Below are positions 35,885-46,929 of a stretch of 64,000 bases of DNA, one piece after another. This stretch comes from Lepus europaeus (lineage: Eukaryota; Chordata; Mammalia; Lagomorpha; Leporidae), in contig NC_084833.1 of assembly GCF_033115175.1 (NCBI RefSeq), forward strand, positions 49,970,716-50,034,715. Reading direction: 5' to 3'. Position numbers and translations under genes: made by a program. Within the stretch, counting starts at the first letter, position 1, and each line of letters begins with the position of its first letter. The notes under the pieces were generated by a model. The model was not told the DNA's origin and searched no databases. It saw nothing but the letters and a program-made list of their open reading frames with translations.

Positions 35885-37850
35885 TAATTCAAGCATTAAT
35901 ATTTTCACCACATCTGACTTTTCCATAAACATTTTATAGTATTTTGAGTGTATTCAAGTTTTGTTATAAATGGTATTGTAATGTGTATGCCTTTTTTAAC
36001 TTTTTTAACCAACAATACATTTTTGACATGTATTCATTTGACAGATTTTTCCAGTTAATGTATAATTCTTCTCTGCACCAATTTACCACTATCTCTTACC
36101 TCTGCTAAAATTTAAAATATCTACAGGGCTCAAAACTCATTGAACCAGGAGATAATAAAAGGTTTAGGCCCCATGAGCTCCCTGATTCTAGCCCTTGCTA
36201 AGATGATAATGCCTCTTTAGTTGTAATTTGTGTACCTGCAATTTTATAATTTCAGGCCTCAGCAGGCTCCACCATGAAGCAAGTTCCAGGTAGCAAGAGG
36301 AAAGTCGCATAACTGTTAAAAAATATTTTTAAACAACAAAGAAGAGAAGAGAGATAGTTAATTGATGAGTATATCTTGAAATTTGAATTTAGCTAGGGAG
36401 AGCCCTGGGGTAAAAGCTGCACGTCCCAAGCTAAAGGGATAAACCTGAAATGGGTTTCTGTGGCCCATAAGGAGGAGTGAAAAGTCCACCAGTGGATCCA
36501 AGTCCTCCACAAAGCCGTCAAACCCAGGTGCCAAGAAATAGACAAAGAAGTGGCCATCCTGGGCAAGTCCTTAGAGAAAGTGAGAACATCCACCGATGCT
36601 TGGACTCTGACCTCCCAGCGGGGGTGAGACGATGAAGCACTTCCTAAGGAGCAATCCTGGAGGGAGAGATGTCAGTCACCACTCCTGAGGGTCACTTTCT
36701 TCCCCTTTGACAGTGCAGCATCCAGGGACATCCAGGTGTGACCACCTTCTGCTATCTCCATCTCCAATCTCCATTGCTCTTTGAGGAGCCGCCTTGGGAG
36801 AGCTCCATGTCACTCCCAAATTCTGAGCTCTTAAGGAAAATGCTGGAAAAAATGAAATGCACCTTCCAGTGGTAGCAAATGAGGTTGGATGTGAATTTTA
36901 AGGAAAGACCTCCACTTTGCCAGCTTGCCACCTGGGCTTTTAAAACATCTTGTTCAAAATCCCATAAATTCTCTCCAAGTACCTCCACACAGAAGTACCC
37001 CAGGTGGAAGAAACTGCCACCACCACCCCCACACCTTGTTCTTCAATGCCAGTGTGGGTTTAGCAGAAAGCACAGCACAGCTGGGAACAGGGTGACACCC
37101 TGAAGCTGCACTTCTCTGAGCCTTCAATGAAGACGGAAACGTAAGGACCCTCCCACAAGTAATGTGACTCTTGGGTCCCTGCTGTTATCCACAATCACCA
37201 ATGTGAGAGATGTGCCTGTTTCCAGGCTGATGATGGGATGGGTGTGCTTGCCTTGACACTGCCTCAGTCTCAGGGTGGGGCAGACAGAAGCCAGGACTTA
37301 AGAAAAATTCTACGTCAACACATAGGTAAACTGACAAGATTTTTGTTTGCATGTGATGCCAAAGCGTGGAAAGAAGCAAATTGCCTTTTATAGGTTTTTC
37401 TGTGCATTTCCATTGGAGATCTGCAGTTTCTTTGGAAGACATTAAATCTGATACACACACATACACACACCCACATTCACATATAAATACCTTCTAATTA
37501 CTGCTTTTACCAAACATATATAGCTTCCAAAGCTATGTAAAAGTCACAACGAAGGAGACAATAAGATTGTGGACATAAATAGAATCACTACAAAGGGTTC
37601 GTTGGAAGCTTCTAACAAAAAGAAATTTAAAGCAGTTGTTCCCAAAAGCTCTTTCTGCTTTATAAACAGGGCCACTGATGTATAGCATCCACTTCTATCT
37701 GTGATGATTTGGTCTGAAACTAGAATAAGGAGTAGCTATTTTAGAGATTTTTTCAGTGTTGGTTAGGAATTACACCGGTTTTCTATTTCATTATTTAGGT
37801 TATATTTCATTCTCACTCCTATTCTCTTTCTCTCTGAAATAATTTATATC
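35885..37850. other. Intergenic unique sequence
   Basis: No gene or confident repeat. The 36.4-37.2 kb part is less AT-rich. Frames there (66-78 codons) lack coding features. Confidence 0.5.
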
Positions 37851-37854
37851 TTTC

Positions 37855-37967
37855 ACTGCAATTTTTATTTATTTATTTATTTGAGAGCCAGAGTTACAGA
37901 GAGGCAGAGGCAGAGGGTGACGAGAGAGAAAGAGAGAGAGAGAGATGGAGAAAGAGAGAGAGAGAGG

Positions 37968-38001
<34 letters not shown>

Positions 38002-38272
38002 GCCTTCCATCTGCTGGGTCACTCCCCATAGAGCTGCAATGGCTGGAGCTGGGCCAATCTGAAGCCAGGAGCCAGGAGCTTCCTCCCGGTCTCCCATGCG
38101 GTGCAAGGGCCCAAGGACTTGGGCTATCTTCTACTGCCTTCCCAGGCCATAGCAGAGAGCTGGATTGGAAGTGGAACAGCCGGGACTCGAAATGGTGCCC
38201 ATATGGCATGCCAGCACTGCAGGCAGCGGCTTTACCCACTATGCCACAGCACCAGCCCCTTACTGCAGTTTT
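37855..38272 (-). mobile_element. CSINE with expanded GA tract and TSD
   Basis: Reverse element at 37866-38261: (TTTA)n tail, a GA tract of about 80 bases (37922-38003), 'gctgggtcactccccatagagctgc', and the head '...ctatgccacagcaccagcccc'. The flanks actgcaatttt (37855-37865) and actgcagtttt (38262-38272) are the TSD with one difference. Open frames of 134-143 codons over it are SINE and low-complexity. Confidence 0.93.
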
Positions 38273-38404
38273 AACAAGTGAATAATTAAAATTATCTGTG
38301 TTTAACAAATTAATATAAGCACTTTTTTAAATAAGAGAAAATTTAGAATTTGCCAGAGTGCTTTACTTTGTATAGAATGAAATAAAACATGTGTAATAAG
38401 TATG

Positions 38405-38940
38405 ATAGTTGTGGGCCTTTGATCAAATCCTGTCTTCTGTTACTAATTATATGGTCTTGGACAAGACGTAGAGTCTCTCTAAACCTCAGTTGCCTTATTT
38501 GTAAAAAGGATCATAATCACTACTTAGCAAGGGGCTGGCACTGTGACTTAGCAAGTAAGGCTAAGACACCGGCATCCCATAAGGCCACTGGCTCAGGTCT
38601 TGGCTGCTCCACTTCCAATCCAGTTCCCTGCCAACATGCCTGGGAAAGCAGCAGAAGATGGCCCAAATACTTAGGACCCTGCACCCATGTGAGAAGCTCT
38701 TCTGGAAGAAGCTCTTGGCTCCTGTCTGGATTGGCCCAGCTCCAGCTGCTGTGGCCATCTGGGGAGCGGGCCAGTGATTGGAAGATCTCTCAGTCTCTCT
38801 GCCTCTCTCTCTCTGTTACTCTGCCTTTCAAATAAGTAAATGAATCCTTTAAAACAATCTACTTAGCAGGAGTATTTTAGAAATTTAGTGTGGTGTAGGT
38901 ACAGTGTCTGGCATAAAGCAGGTGCTTATGCTTAAAACTG
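38405..38940 (+). mobile_element. MIR SINE interrupted by a CSINE
   Basis: Left part: 'tttgatcaaatcctgtcttctg', 'tggtcttggacaagacgtag', 'aacctcagttgccttatttg'. The right part resumes after the SINE with 'gtacagtgtctggcataaagcaggtgctta'. Together they form one MIR. Confidence 0.8.
38520..38868 (+). mobile_element. CSINE inside MIR, 10-bp TSD
   Basis: The element spans 38530-38858, starts aggggctggcactgtgactt and ends 'ctttcaaataagtaaatgaatcc' plus A-run. TSD ctacttagca occurs at 38520-38529 and 38859-38868, identical. A tandem 'gaagctcttctg' block inside is a small internal duplication. Confidence 0.93.
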
Positions 38941-39194
38941 CCAGTGTTGGTGGCAAGAGCTGTCGTTTCTTGGATCCAAGTCCTGACTTTTCCATTCAAT
39001 TGTTCTGTTGTTTTAGGCATATTTCTTTACTGCTAGATGCAGGATTTAGAGATGGGCCAAGATGATCTCTAAAGCCTTTGCAGGAGTAATACTCTCTTTC
39101 TCCCACACAGTGGGTCTACATTTGCAGCACTGTCAAGTGGAACCAGGCAACCAGAACAGAGGCAAAGCTGGGATGTGGTTGACTTTAACTGAAG

Positions 39195-39420
39195 TCGTGT
39201 TTACTGAGCACTTGTCATAGGCATTGTACTAAGCCTTTCCCATGTGTTAAATCTCACAACAATCCTAATGATTAAGGCAATCCTTATCCCACCCTACAGA
39301 TGAGGAAACTGAGGCACAGAGAAATATGCATTTTCTCCAAGGTCATACAGTTGGTAAGTTATAGAGCCTGCATTCAAACCAAGATACCTATAGTTTAAAC
39401 TATAGACTAAGAATTTTGCA
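39195..39420 (-). mobile_element. MIR SINE, antisense
   Basis: 'tactgagcacttgtcataggcattgtactaagcc', 'acagatgaggaaactgaggcacag' and 'ccaaggtcatacagttggtaag' match reversed MIR very well. Confidence 0.85.
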
Positions 39421-39664
39421 GCTTTTTTGGAATGGACTGACTTACAACTAACCCACTATCTTCGAGTCTAACATCAAAGCTAATCCTAGCACTTACTCAT
39501 TTTTATTCTTCCCTAAGCCTAGAGAGCCCCTTATAATAAGTTAATAAGTTTGCTGGAGAATGATGATGGTTCCACAAAGGCCCAGAGCCAAAGCTACCTT
39601 CCAAGTAAGGGTCCAGTGCTAAGTTTCTACTTTCTTCCTAATTAGTTTTTGAAGGCAAACAGAT

Positions 39665-39860
39665 GTGCCTGAGTCCCTACATCCATATTAACTGATTTTG
39701 GAAATGCTAATTAACCTCTCCAAGCCTCAGTTTCCTCATCTGTGATGGAGAATACAAATGAGAATTTTCGTAATAGCACCTAACTCACAAATGTGAGAAT
39801 GAGAGGTAACACATGGGAAAATGACTGCCCCCAGGAGGCACTCATTAAAGAGGACCAGGA
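39665..39860 (+). mobile_element. MIR SINE
   Basis: 'gctaattaacctctccaagcctcagtttcctcatctgtgatgg' then 'atagcacctaactcac' and 'ggaggcactcattaa'. Confidence 0.75.
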
Positions 39861-39874
39861 TTAGTCCCATTTCA

Positions 39875-39897
39875 GGGTGGGGCGAGGGGGGGGGAAG
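39875..39897 (+). other. G-rich tract, possible G-quadruplex
   Basis: ggg t gggg cga followed by nine Gs: four G-runs if the long run is shared by two strands of the quadruplex. Confidence 0.5.
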
Positions 39898-39899
39898 GA

Positions 39900-41035
39900 C
39901 TCCTTCAACTCTCACTTGTCCTGAGGCCGAGTGGGTTCTCTGCCCCGGGGCCCTCTGTTATGATTTCCTGTCTAGGGTGGCCCAGAAGCTGCTCCTAGGC
40001 GTGTGCAAGCTCTCAGCTGACACACTCCAAGGCTACTTTAAAATCAGCAGGACTCAGGGTCTCATCAGCTGAGGCTGAGTCATGTCATCCTGCCTGCCCT
40101 GCAGAGGAGGGAGGATGGGACAGTCTCCCCGCTTCCATGGCCTCTAACTGTGAACTCCATCCAGGGCTGATGTCATCCTTCCAGTCCTCTTTTCAACTTT
40201 CTTCTTCAAAAGCTCTGCTTTTTGTATTAATATTATTTTTAAAAAATCTCAACTCTTTGGTCTGCATTTTCCATTCTGGCCCAATTCTTTTTTTTTTCTC
40301 CTCCTCCTTTGCGTATTAATAAAGTTCCCTTTATGTGTAACACCATCTCTTCATGCTATGAATTTGCGGGTGTTACAAAAAGATGCTCTTGAAGGGACAG
40401 TAACTATTCTGAGGCATAATATAATCAGAGACAAGATGTGACCGATAAGGTCCTCTAAGGGCGAGATTCACTCACAGAGGATCTTACAATGCAAACTTAA
40501 GTGGTGTCCTTTGTGTCCCTGCACCTGTGAATAGTCTCAGGCTCCTCATTCTTAGATCTTTCCTTTCCATTCTGTATCACAATCTATGTTACAAAATTAG
40601 ATTTCTACACCTACCACTCCCAACCCTCCTTATCTCAAGCAGAAAAACCCAAAAGGGTGCAAGAATACGTTCTTCCATTTGGTGCATTTTCTTGAGCTTC
40701 CCTTTTGAACTCCTGCCCCTTGAAGTAAAAATCTGGTGAAAATCATCACTTTTCCCTTTATCCTTCTAAAAAATGCAATTGTTGATGGCCCTGTTCTACC
40801 ACAACTAGTGGCTGGAGACCCAGACGAAGGGTGGAGAGTAGCGGGAAAGAGGGTGGGTGTGTTTTCAGTTCTGACACCTCATTTTGATGAGAGTGGGACT
40901 TGAGGAGATGAATGAGGGGTGAGGGATATTGACACATTGGACTTTCTAAAATTGAGTGAGCAGTGGGAGAGAGTTTAGAAAATATGAATGTCACTCGGAA
41001 AGTAGCATAACAGACAGAGAAGACTTGATGGAAAT
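39900..41035. other. Intergenic unique sequence
   Basis: No gene supported. Moderate GC around 39.9-40.15 kb, pyrimidine-rich after it. Confidence 0.5.
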
Positions 41036-41458
41036 ATAATCAATGTAGTGGCTTTTAAACATGTCTGAAAATTCTTTGCTATTCCTCTCTTCAAATGGTG
41101 GAGATTAATTCTCCTCCCTTGAATGTGGGCTAGGTTTAGTGATGTGCCTCTAACTAAGAAAATGTGAGGGAGGGAAGTAATGAGAACTATTTCACAGGCC
41201 AGGCCAGACCAATGATGCATTCTGCCCTGCTCTCTCCTTGGATCACTAACCCTGTGGGAAACTAAATGCAGGACTCTCAGCCAGCCTGTGGGGAGGACTG
41301 TGTGAAGAGGAATAAAGGCCTCCCACCAACAATCAGCACCATCTTGCCAGAGTGGTGAGTGAGCCATTATAGAAGTGAATCCTCCAATCCTATTCATGTC
41401 TCTACATGAGTGTACCCCTGGACTACACCTTTTTTCTATATAACAGTTTTTATGGATT

Positions 41459-41835
41459 AAGATGTAACTTGGAGCCGGCGCCGTGGCTCAACAGGCTAAT
41501 CCTCCGCCTTGCGGCACCGGCACCCCAGGTTCTAGTCCCGGTCGGGGCACCGATCCTGTCCCGGTTGCCCCTCTTCCAGGCCAGCTCTCTGCTGTGGCCA
41601 GGGAGTGCAGTGGAGGATGGCCCAAGTGCTTGGGCTCTGCACCCCATGGGAGACCAGGATAAGCACCTGGCTCCTGCCATCGGAACAGCGCGGTGCGCCA
41701 GCAGCAGCGCGCTACCGCGGCGGCCATTGGAGGGTGAACCAACGGCAAAAGGAAGACCTTTCTCTCTGTCTCTCTCTCACTGTCCACTCTGCCTGTCAAA
41801 AATTAAAAAAAATAAAAAAAAAAAGATGTAACTTG
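41459..41835 (+). mobile_element. CSINE, young, GC-rich, with 13-bp TSD
   Basis: The element spans 41472-41822 and starts gagccggcgccgtggctcaa. TSD aagatgtaacttg occurs at 41459-41471 and 41823-41835, identical. Many intact CpGs and the 'ccgcggcggccattggaggg' block place it in the same young subfamily as the copy at 17528-17882, but on the other strand. Open frames of 103-141 codons inside are SINE sequence. Confidence 0.97.
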
Positions 41836-43040
41836 TACATCATAAAATTCACCCTTTTAAAATGTGTAATTCAGTGGTTTTGGAAATATTCTCAGAGTTG
41901 TGCAACACTCACTACTAATTTCCATCTCCTCCAAAAGAAATCCTGTACTTGTCAACAGTGACTACTCATCTCCCCTACCCCCACCCCCCAAACCTCTGAC
42001 AACCATTCCTCTCAAACATGTACTTGGAGTGGAATTCTCTTTGTTTAACATTTTGAGGAACTGGTTTTCTTTTCAAAGTGTCTGTGCCATCTTACATTCC
42101 TATAAGCAACATACAGGGATTACAACTTCTCCACATCCTTGCCAATACTCGTCATCATTGTCTTTTATTTTTGCCATCCTAATTGGTATAAAGTGGTATC
42201 TCATTACAATTTGGATTTGCAGTTCCCTAATGAGTGATGACACTGAACATCGTTTTATGTACTTTTTGGACATCTTCATGTCTTCTTTGGAAGAATGCCT
42301 ATTCAAACCCTTTTTCCATTTTTAACTGGGTTGTCTTTTTATCATTACTGTGGATTCATTATTGATGGTAATATCAATTCTTTATCAGTTGCAGGACTTG
42401 AAAATCCATTTTTCCCATTTCATGTGTTATCTTTTCATTTTCTTCATGATGTTTTTTAAAGCACAAAAATTGTTACTTTTGATGAAGTCCAATTCATCTA
42501 GTTGTTCTTCAGTCATTTGTGTTTTGGGTGTCATATCCAAGAATTCATTGCCTAACCCACACTAATGAAGATTTACACCTATGCTATATAGTTTTAGCTT
42601 TTTTAAGATTTTATTTGTTTATTTTAGAGGCAGAGCTATAGGTAGAGAGAAGGAAGGACAGAGAGAAAGGTCTTCCACCCTCTGATTGACTCCTCAAAGG
42701 GCCACAACAGCCAGAGTGGGGCCGATTTAAAGCCAGGAACAGGATTTTCTTCCAGATCTCCCATGCGGATGCAGGAGCCCAAGCACTTGGGCCATCTCCT
42801 CTGCTTTCCCAGGCCATCAGCAGAGAGCTGGATTGGAAGAGGAGCGGCTGGGACACAAACTGGCGCCTAAATGGGATGCCGGCGCCACACACAGAGGCTT
42901 AACCTACTACATCACAGCATGGGCCCCATAGTTTTAGCTCTTAGAAGTATCATGCACTTTCCATTAATGTTTGTCTAAAATGTAAAGTAGTGATCCAACT
43001 TGAGTCTTTCACATATAGATATCCAGTTGCAGGTTTTATG
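41823..43040 (-). mobile_element. Ancient L1 fragment, antisense
   Basis: The plus strand shows the well-known antisense L1 order: 'acaattt'-like 'gtgtaattcagtggttttgg', 'ccatcctaattggtataaagtggtatctc', 'gatgaagtccaattcatctag', 'ggtgtcatatccaagaattcattgcctaaccc', 'gtgatccaacttgagtc', 'gatatccagttgc'. Not coding. It is interrupted by a CSINE at 42601-42927. Confidence 0.8.
42588..42942 (-). mobile_element. CSINE inside L1, with TSD
   Basis: Reverse element at about 42601-42927: tail 'aagattttatttgtttatttt', 'gaaaggtcttccaccctctgattg', head '...catcacagcatgggccc'. TSD atagttttagct is shared by 42588-42599 and 42928-42939. Confidence 0.93.
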
Positions 43041-43515
43041 GAAACTCTCAACTCCAATGGCTATTAGGCTGCTGGTTGGCATAGCTACTGTGGTTTTGAG
43101 ACTACTGGTTTTCAAGGATACAACAGAGCTGTGGCAAGGGGTTTGGAAACAGGACAAGTTAAAAATACAACAAAGCTCACTGTTCTTTCTGAAACTTATC
43201 CTTTTTTCTTGCATAAACACTCCTTGAATTATTTCAAGCCTTTGATTAATTCCCAGAGTTCTAAAGAAGCTGATTTTAACAATCTTTGACAGTGTTCTCA
43301 TTGCTTTTATGGAAGAGCAGACTTTGTGAGTCCTGACTCTGCCCTTCTGGAAATACTTCCAACATCTTGGAAACTAATGAGAAATCTGGAGCCATATCTG
43401 CCCAGATAAGCCATTCCTGAAAACCTGACCCACAAGAAATATAAGAACAAATGTGCTGTTGTTTGAAGCCACTAAATTTTAGATTAATTTGCTTTGTTTG
43501 GTGGATACCATGCAA

Positions 43516-43894
43516 TCGATCACCACTTTCAACAGTTTTGAAGGCAGACTGTGGAAAGAGATGTATTCCCTGACATGAAAACTTGAAGCATCAGATAAAT
43601 TTTCAGATTATGGCTTCACCTAGGATGGAACTTTGTGACCTTGTACACTACTTAATAATAGAGTGAGGTAATGAGTTTCACTGAAAGTGAGTGAGCAACT
43701 ACAAAGGATTATTTTAGAGGGGAAATTGTCAAGGAGGTTAAGGCATAAAGATAGGTAACTACTAGATCATCTATAGTGTCATTTCCAAATTGGAGATGAT
43801 GACCAAAATGATGACAGCAATGGTAATCACAACAACTTACATCATCTGGACAGTCTAACGCTGTAAGTTATGTAAGACACTATTCCTAAAAGCA
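43516..43894. other. Intergenic unique sequence
   Basis: Nothing recognised. Confidence 0.5.
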
Positions 43895-44085
43895 AGAGCT
43901 TTAGATAAGTACTCAGAAGACCTTGATTTGAATCCAGAGTCTACCATTTTCTTGCTAATTCAGCTTCACTGTTTCATCTATAAAGTTAATTTTCTGTGTT
44001 TCCTTGTATGTAAGACAAGAATGGTAGCTACCACACATGTGAAGAATTGAATAAACAATATACTGCAATACATTTTGATGTATAC
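43895..44085 (+). mobile_element. MIR SINE (diverged)
   Basis: 'agctttagataagtactcagaagaccttgatttgaatccagag', 'cagcttcactgtttcatc', and 'acatgtgaagaattgaataaa'. Confidence 0.6.
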
Positions 44086-44224
44086 TCATGAACTAACATA
44101 TAACAAGATATGGAATAGGTGTTTGGAACACAGAAGCATTATACCGTGTTTTTATCCTTATCACCCATATTACTTCAGATGGGAGAATATAGACATTATC
44201 TTTATATATAGCATAGGACATCAG

Positions 44225-44435
44225 AAAAAGCTCTGGTAATAGATGCTGTCAGGCTCAAATCAGATCCCAGCACCACTTACTAGCTATTATCTATGGGTTA
44301 CTTATTAATATCATCATATCATAATACATCTGGATATACTGATGATCGTGTGATTATTGTGAAGAATAAATGAAATACTACATTTTAGACGCAAAGCCCA
44401 GGATGTGACACATTAGGTTAACACACACTGGTATT
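44225..44435 (+). mobile_element. MIR SINE (diverged)
   Basis: 'ctggtaatagatgctgtcaggctcaaatcagatcccagcaccacttactagc', then 'ttgtgaagaataaatgaaat' and 'caaagcccaggatgtgac'. Confidence 0.65.
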
Positions 44436-44439
44436 TGAG

Positions 44440-45015
44440 AATTCAAGAAATGTTTCTGGAGTTATATAAAGATCACATCACAATATGATAGCATTAAAAC
44501 TTTCAGAAAGATTCAGAGATGTTTTGTGAAAACAATCAAAAGCTCTGATTTTTGCATCTGCCAATTTCAGTAGTATAAATTCTCCCACAAAGACCAATTT
44601 CCAGCTAGCTAACATGAGGTCATTGAATGTTAAGTTGGGAGAGATTCTCTCAGCTATTCCTTGAAGGCCAATATGAGTCAGCCGTAGGGTATCACTGCTT
44701 TCAAGCATCCTTTTGAAGAGGAATCACTCAAAAAAAAAATCTTCATTTTAGGATTCTATTCACCAGTAGGTGAACAGGAGATCACACAAGAGCAGAGGAG
44801 AGGCCAAAGGAAGCTGAGATTCTGGTGTCTTTGGAAATATTTTTGAAAGTCATTGTGATTTCTTATTAAATCACTCAGAACTTGATGCATTAATGTACCT
44901 ATGGAAACAAGACAACTCAATGCAGTTTTCATAGTTGCAAACATTTTTGTGGTATGAAACCTTGGGAAACAAGAATTTAGTTTAAGACACAATTTAATCA
45001 GAAAATCCAAAACAC
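44440..45015. other. Sequence just downstream of the INSC poly(A) site
   Basis: No gene seen. The 76- and 84-codon minus-strand frames (44478-44708, 44756-45010) lack recognised domains. They could lie in a longer alternative INSC 3' UTR if the AATAAA at 45032 is bypassed. Confidence 0.45.
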
Positions 45016-45023
45016 ATTTTGCA

Positions 45024-45473
45024 TGATTCTATTTATTAAAGAACAAACTTTCCTTCCAATATTCTGTCCAACTATGAAATTCATCTTACATTTTTGGAAA
45101 GAGTGAATTCAACTTTTAAAAAATTTCTGGACAGTTAAAATACTCTGTTTCCAAAAGTTTTAAAAAATGATAAGTGAGAGTAGAAAAAACAAGATGAAGT
45201 GAAATCGCTCATGACAATCTGTCATATAAACCATTATGTATTTCAACATCCGCAACTGAAAAGCCACAGAAGTCAAAAACTAAAAACAAAAAAGATTCCA
45301 AGGACCACAGACTGTTAGATGATGTTGTATAACATATTACCCCCTATTTCATGTAAAAAATAAATTAAGTATAAATAAGGAGGTGAGGAGAGCTGGCATG
45401 TACTCAGGTGTGTCCACAGTGTGTACTCAGAGAGGGCATGAGTGGGGTCCACGGCTTTCCTCTCCAACAGGCG
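45024..45473 (-). other. INSC: INSC 3' UTR (predicted)
   Basis: This is the sequence between the INSC stop codon and the first canonical polyadenylation hexamer on the minus strand, about 450 nt. It is AT-rich, contains no recognisable SINE or LINE, and has A-runs on the plus strand (U-runs in the transcript). No other AATAAA occurs on the minus strand between stop and 45037. The end point is predicted from the hexamer and a CA dinucleotide 6-8 nt downstream of it; a longer alternative UTR cannot be excluded. Confidence 0.65.
45032..45037 (-). promoter_or_regulatory. INSC: Polyadenylation signal AATAAA (INSC)
   Basis: The plus strand reads tttatt, i.e. AATAAA on the INSC strand. It is followed on that strand by TAGAATCATGC and then the GT-rich stretch TGTGTTTTGG (45017-45008), the normal order of signal, cleavage site and downstream element. 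A secondary ATTAAA lies at 44993-44998. Confidence 0.7.
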
Positions 45474-45602
45474 CTACACAAAACTCTCCTCCATGTTGCT
45501 GCAGAGTAAGAAGGAGTCCACAAGCCGGGGCTGGACCAGCTGCTGGAAGTCAGAGTCCTGGAGGCCTTCAGGGCAGACCCCAGCCAACTGACGCAGAGCA
45601 GC
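45474..45602 (-). CDS. INSC: INSC terminal coding exon with stop
   Basis: The last coding exon has 129 coding nt: 42 codons, starting AALRQLAGVCPEGLQDSDFQ and ending CSNMEESFV, then TAG at 45474-45476. The acceptor is tttgctccccag (45603 upward on the minus strand), phase 0. It finishes the ARM domain and leaves a short acidic tail. The last four residues, E-S-F-V (Ser at -2, Val at 0), fit a class I PDZ ligand, which suits a protein of the PAR polarity network; that it binds a PDZ domain is inference. The ORF stays open upstream of the acceptor for some 20 codons, but that part is intronic. Confidence 0.95.
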   Translation of the reverse strand, partial: AALRQLAGVCPEGLQDSDFQQLVQPRLVDSFLLCSNMEESFV

Positions 45603-45949
45603 CTGGGGAGCAAACAGAAAGATGACTGAGCCAGGCTCCAGGGCAACGATTTCCTTCCACCACATGGAGAGGTGCGTTTCAGAAACAGTGTACTCACCAG
45701 ATCATTTGAGCTGCTCATTATGTGGACCTCCAGGAAGCTCAGTGATCATTTTGGCCACCTGGACACCATGGCAGTTTTATCACATGATCACCCGGTTTCA
45801 CTTGCACCTTGGTTACTGTGACACATTTCATCTGGAATTGTCTTAACGATTGATAATAATGGTCTTGCTGCAGAGACAGTCTGACCATCCCCTGTATACT
45901 CAGAGTTTCTGGGCTGACCTCAAGCTTCTCACACAGGAATAGAACTGGC

Positions 45950-46085
45950 TTCTGGGTGTTTCTCTCCTACACTGGAGTCTGAGCTCACCAAGGGTAGAAA
46001 TTTTGTTTTATATTTCTCTCCCCCATCCAATCTACAGCTGGCACCACAGTGTTCACCATGGCTTTAATACACTTTTGCTGAAAAG
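45950..46085 (+). mobile_element. L2 LINE 3' fragment
   Basis: 'ctggagtctgagctcaccaagggtagaaattttgtt' through 'ctggcaccacagtgttcaccatggc'. L2 3'-end layout, inside the last INSC intron. Confidence 0.6.
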
Positions 46086-46339
46086 AAATGAACATATAAA
46101 CTGCTTTAAAGTTAAGTTGAGGGAGCAACCTGAAACTGTAAATGTGACCCATGTGCCTTCCTTGACCTGTTTATATTGACTGAAACGCAGCATCCTAAGT
46201 TCTCCACGAATATTACTTCTTTCCCTCTTCCTAAACAAGCACATAGCAGGTACAAGGCACCCCTCCTCACTCACTCCTGGAAATGCAGAGAGTCAAGGTA
46301 GTACCCAGAATGGCAGAAGAAGAAGGAAGGCATGCCAAT

Positions 46340-46505
46340 ACTTACTGAATATCCACACACGGTAGTTCGTTCATTCCCTACACCATGCTGCAACTCACTT
46401 TGGAAACAAGAGAATCGAGGCTCCAACAGGAAAAGCAGCCTTCCTCAAGATCACTCAGCAATCTTACTTCAGGGCCTTCTGACCTACACACACAGGTAGA
46501 ACGCT
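46340..46505 (-). mobile_element. MIR SINE, antisense (diverged)
   Basis: 'ctttggaaacaagagaatcgaggctcc', 'ctcaagatcactcagcaatc', 'cagggccttctgacc'. Confidence 0.55.
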
Positions 46506-46929
46506 GCAGCCTAAGAACTCTGCTATACCGAACAAGGCAGGAGTAATTCATTACCTAGACATGGCAAGTAGCCTGTTGCTGAGGAATCTGACCAAGGGCC
46601 AAGAAAGAGAAGAGACGGTGGTTTGAGCCCACTGATGGAGTCACAGGTGTTGGCATGTCTATGGCAGATTAAGTCTAAGGAATGTGTGCCTCTGTACACA
46701 TGAGCAGATCTGAGACACTGGTGGCACAGAGGTGACTCCCCAGGGCTGGCTTTACTCAGTCTGCCTACTTCTCCTAGGATGTAATTTACCCCAAAGGCTA
46801 AAGAAGCTGAGCTCCATAGCATTTTTGACCCCTCTTGGGGCTCCAAATGGAAGGAATATCCAGTAGGGATGGAATTGAGGAATCATTCTGCATGTGAGGA
46901 TAGGAGGTCCCAGGGCATTCTGCATCATT

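Larger units (their letters stand above)
41036..43515 (+). mobile_element. Ancient LTR-like repeat split by an L1 and SINEs
   Basis: The left piece, 41036-41400 ('ggtggagattaattctcctcccttgaatgtggg', 'gtgagtgagccattatag'), and right piece, 43380-43515 ('cagataagccattcc', 'gttgtttgaagccactaaattt'), look like the two halves of one ERVL/MaLR-class LTR. About 2 kb of L1 and two CSINEs lie between them. Family and exact edges uncertain; solo LTR with no coding region. Confidence 0.4.

Noticed and set aside
37877..38308. 143- and 134-codon frames
   Set aside because: CSINE sequence with a GA tract giving Ser-Leu and Arg-Glu repeats.
45383..45718. Alternative 104-codon minus and 80-codon plus frames over the last INSC exon
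   Set aside because: Frame-shifted shadows of the real exon.
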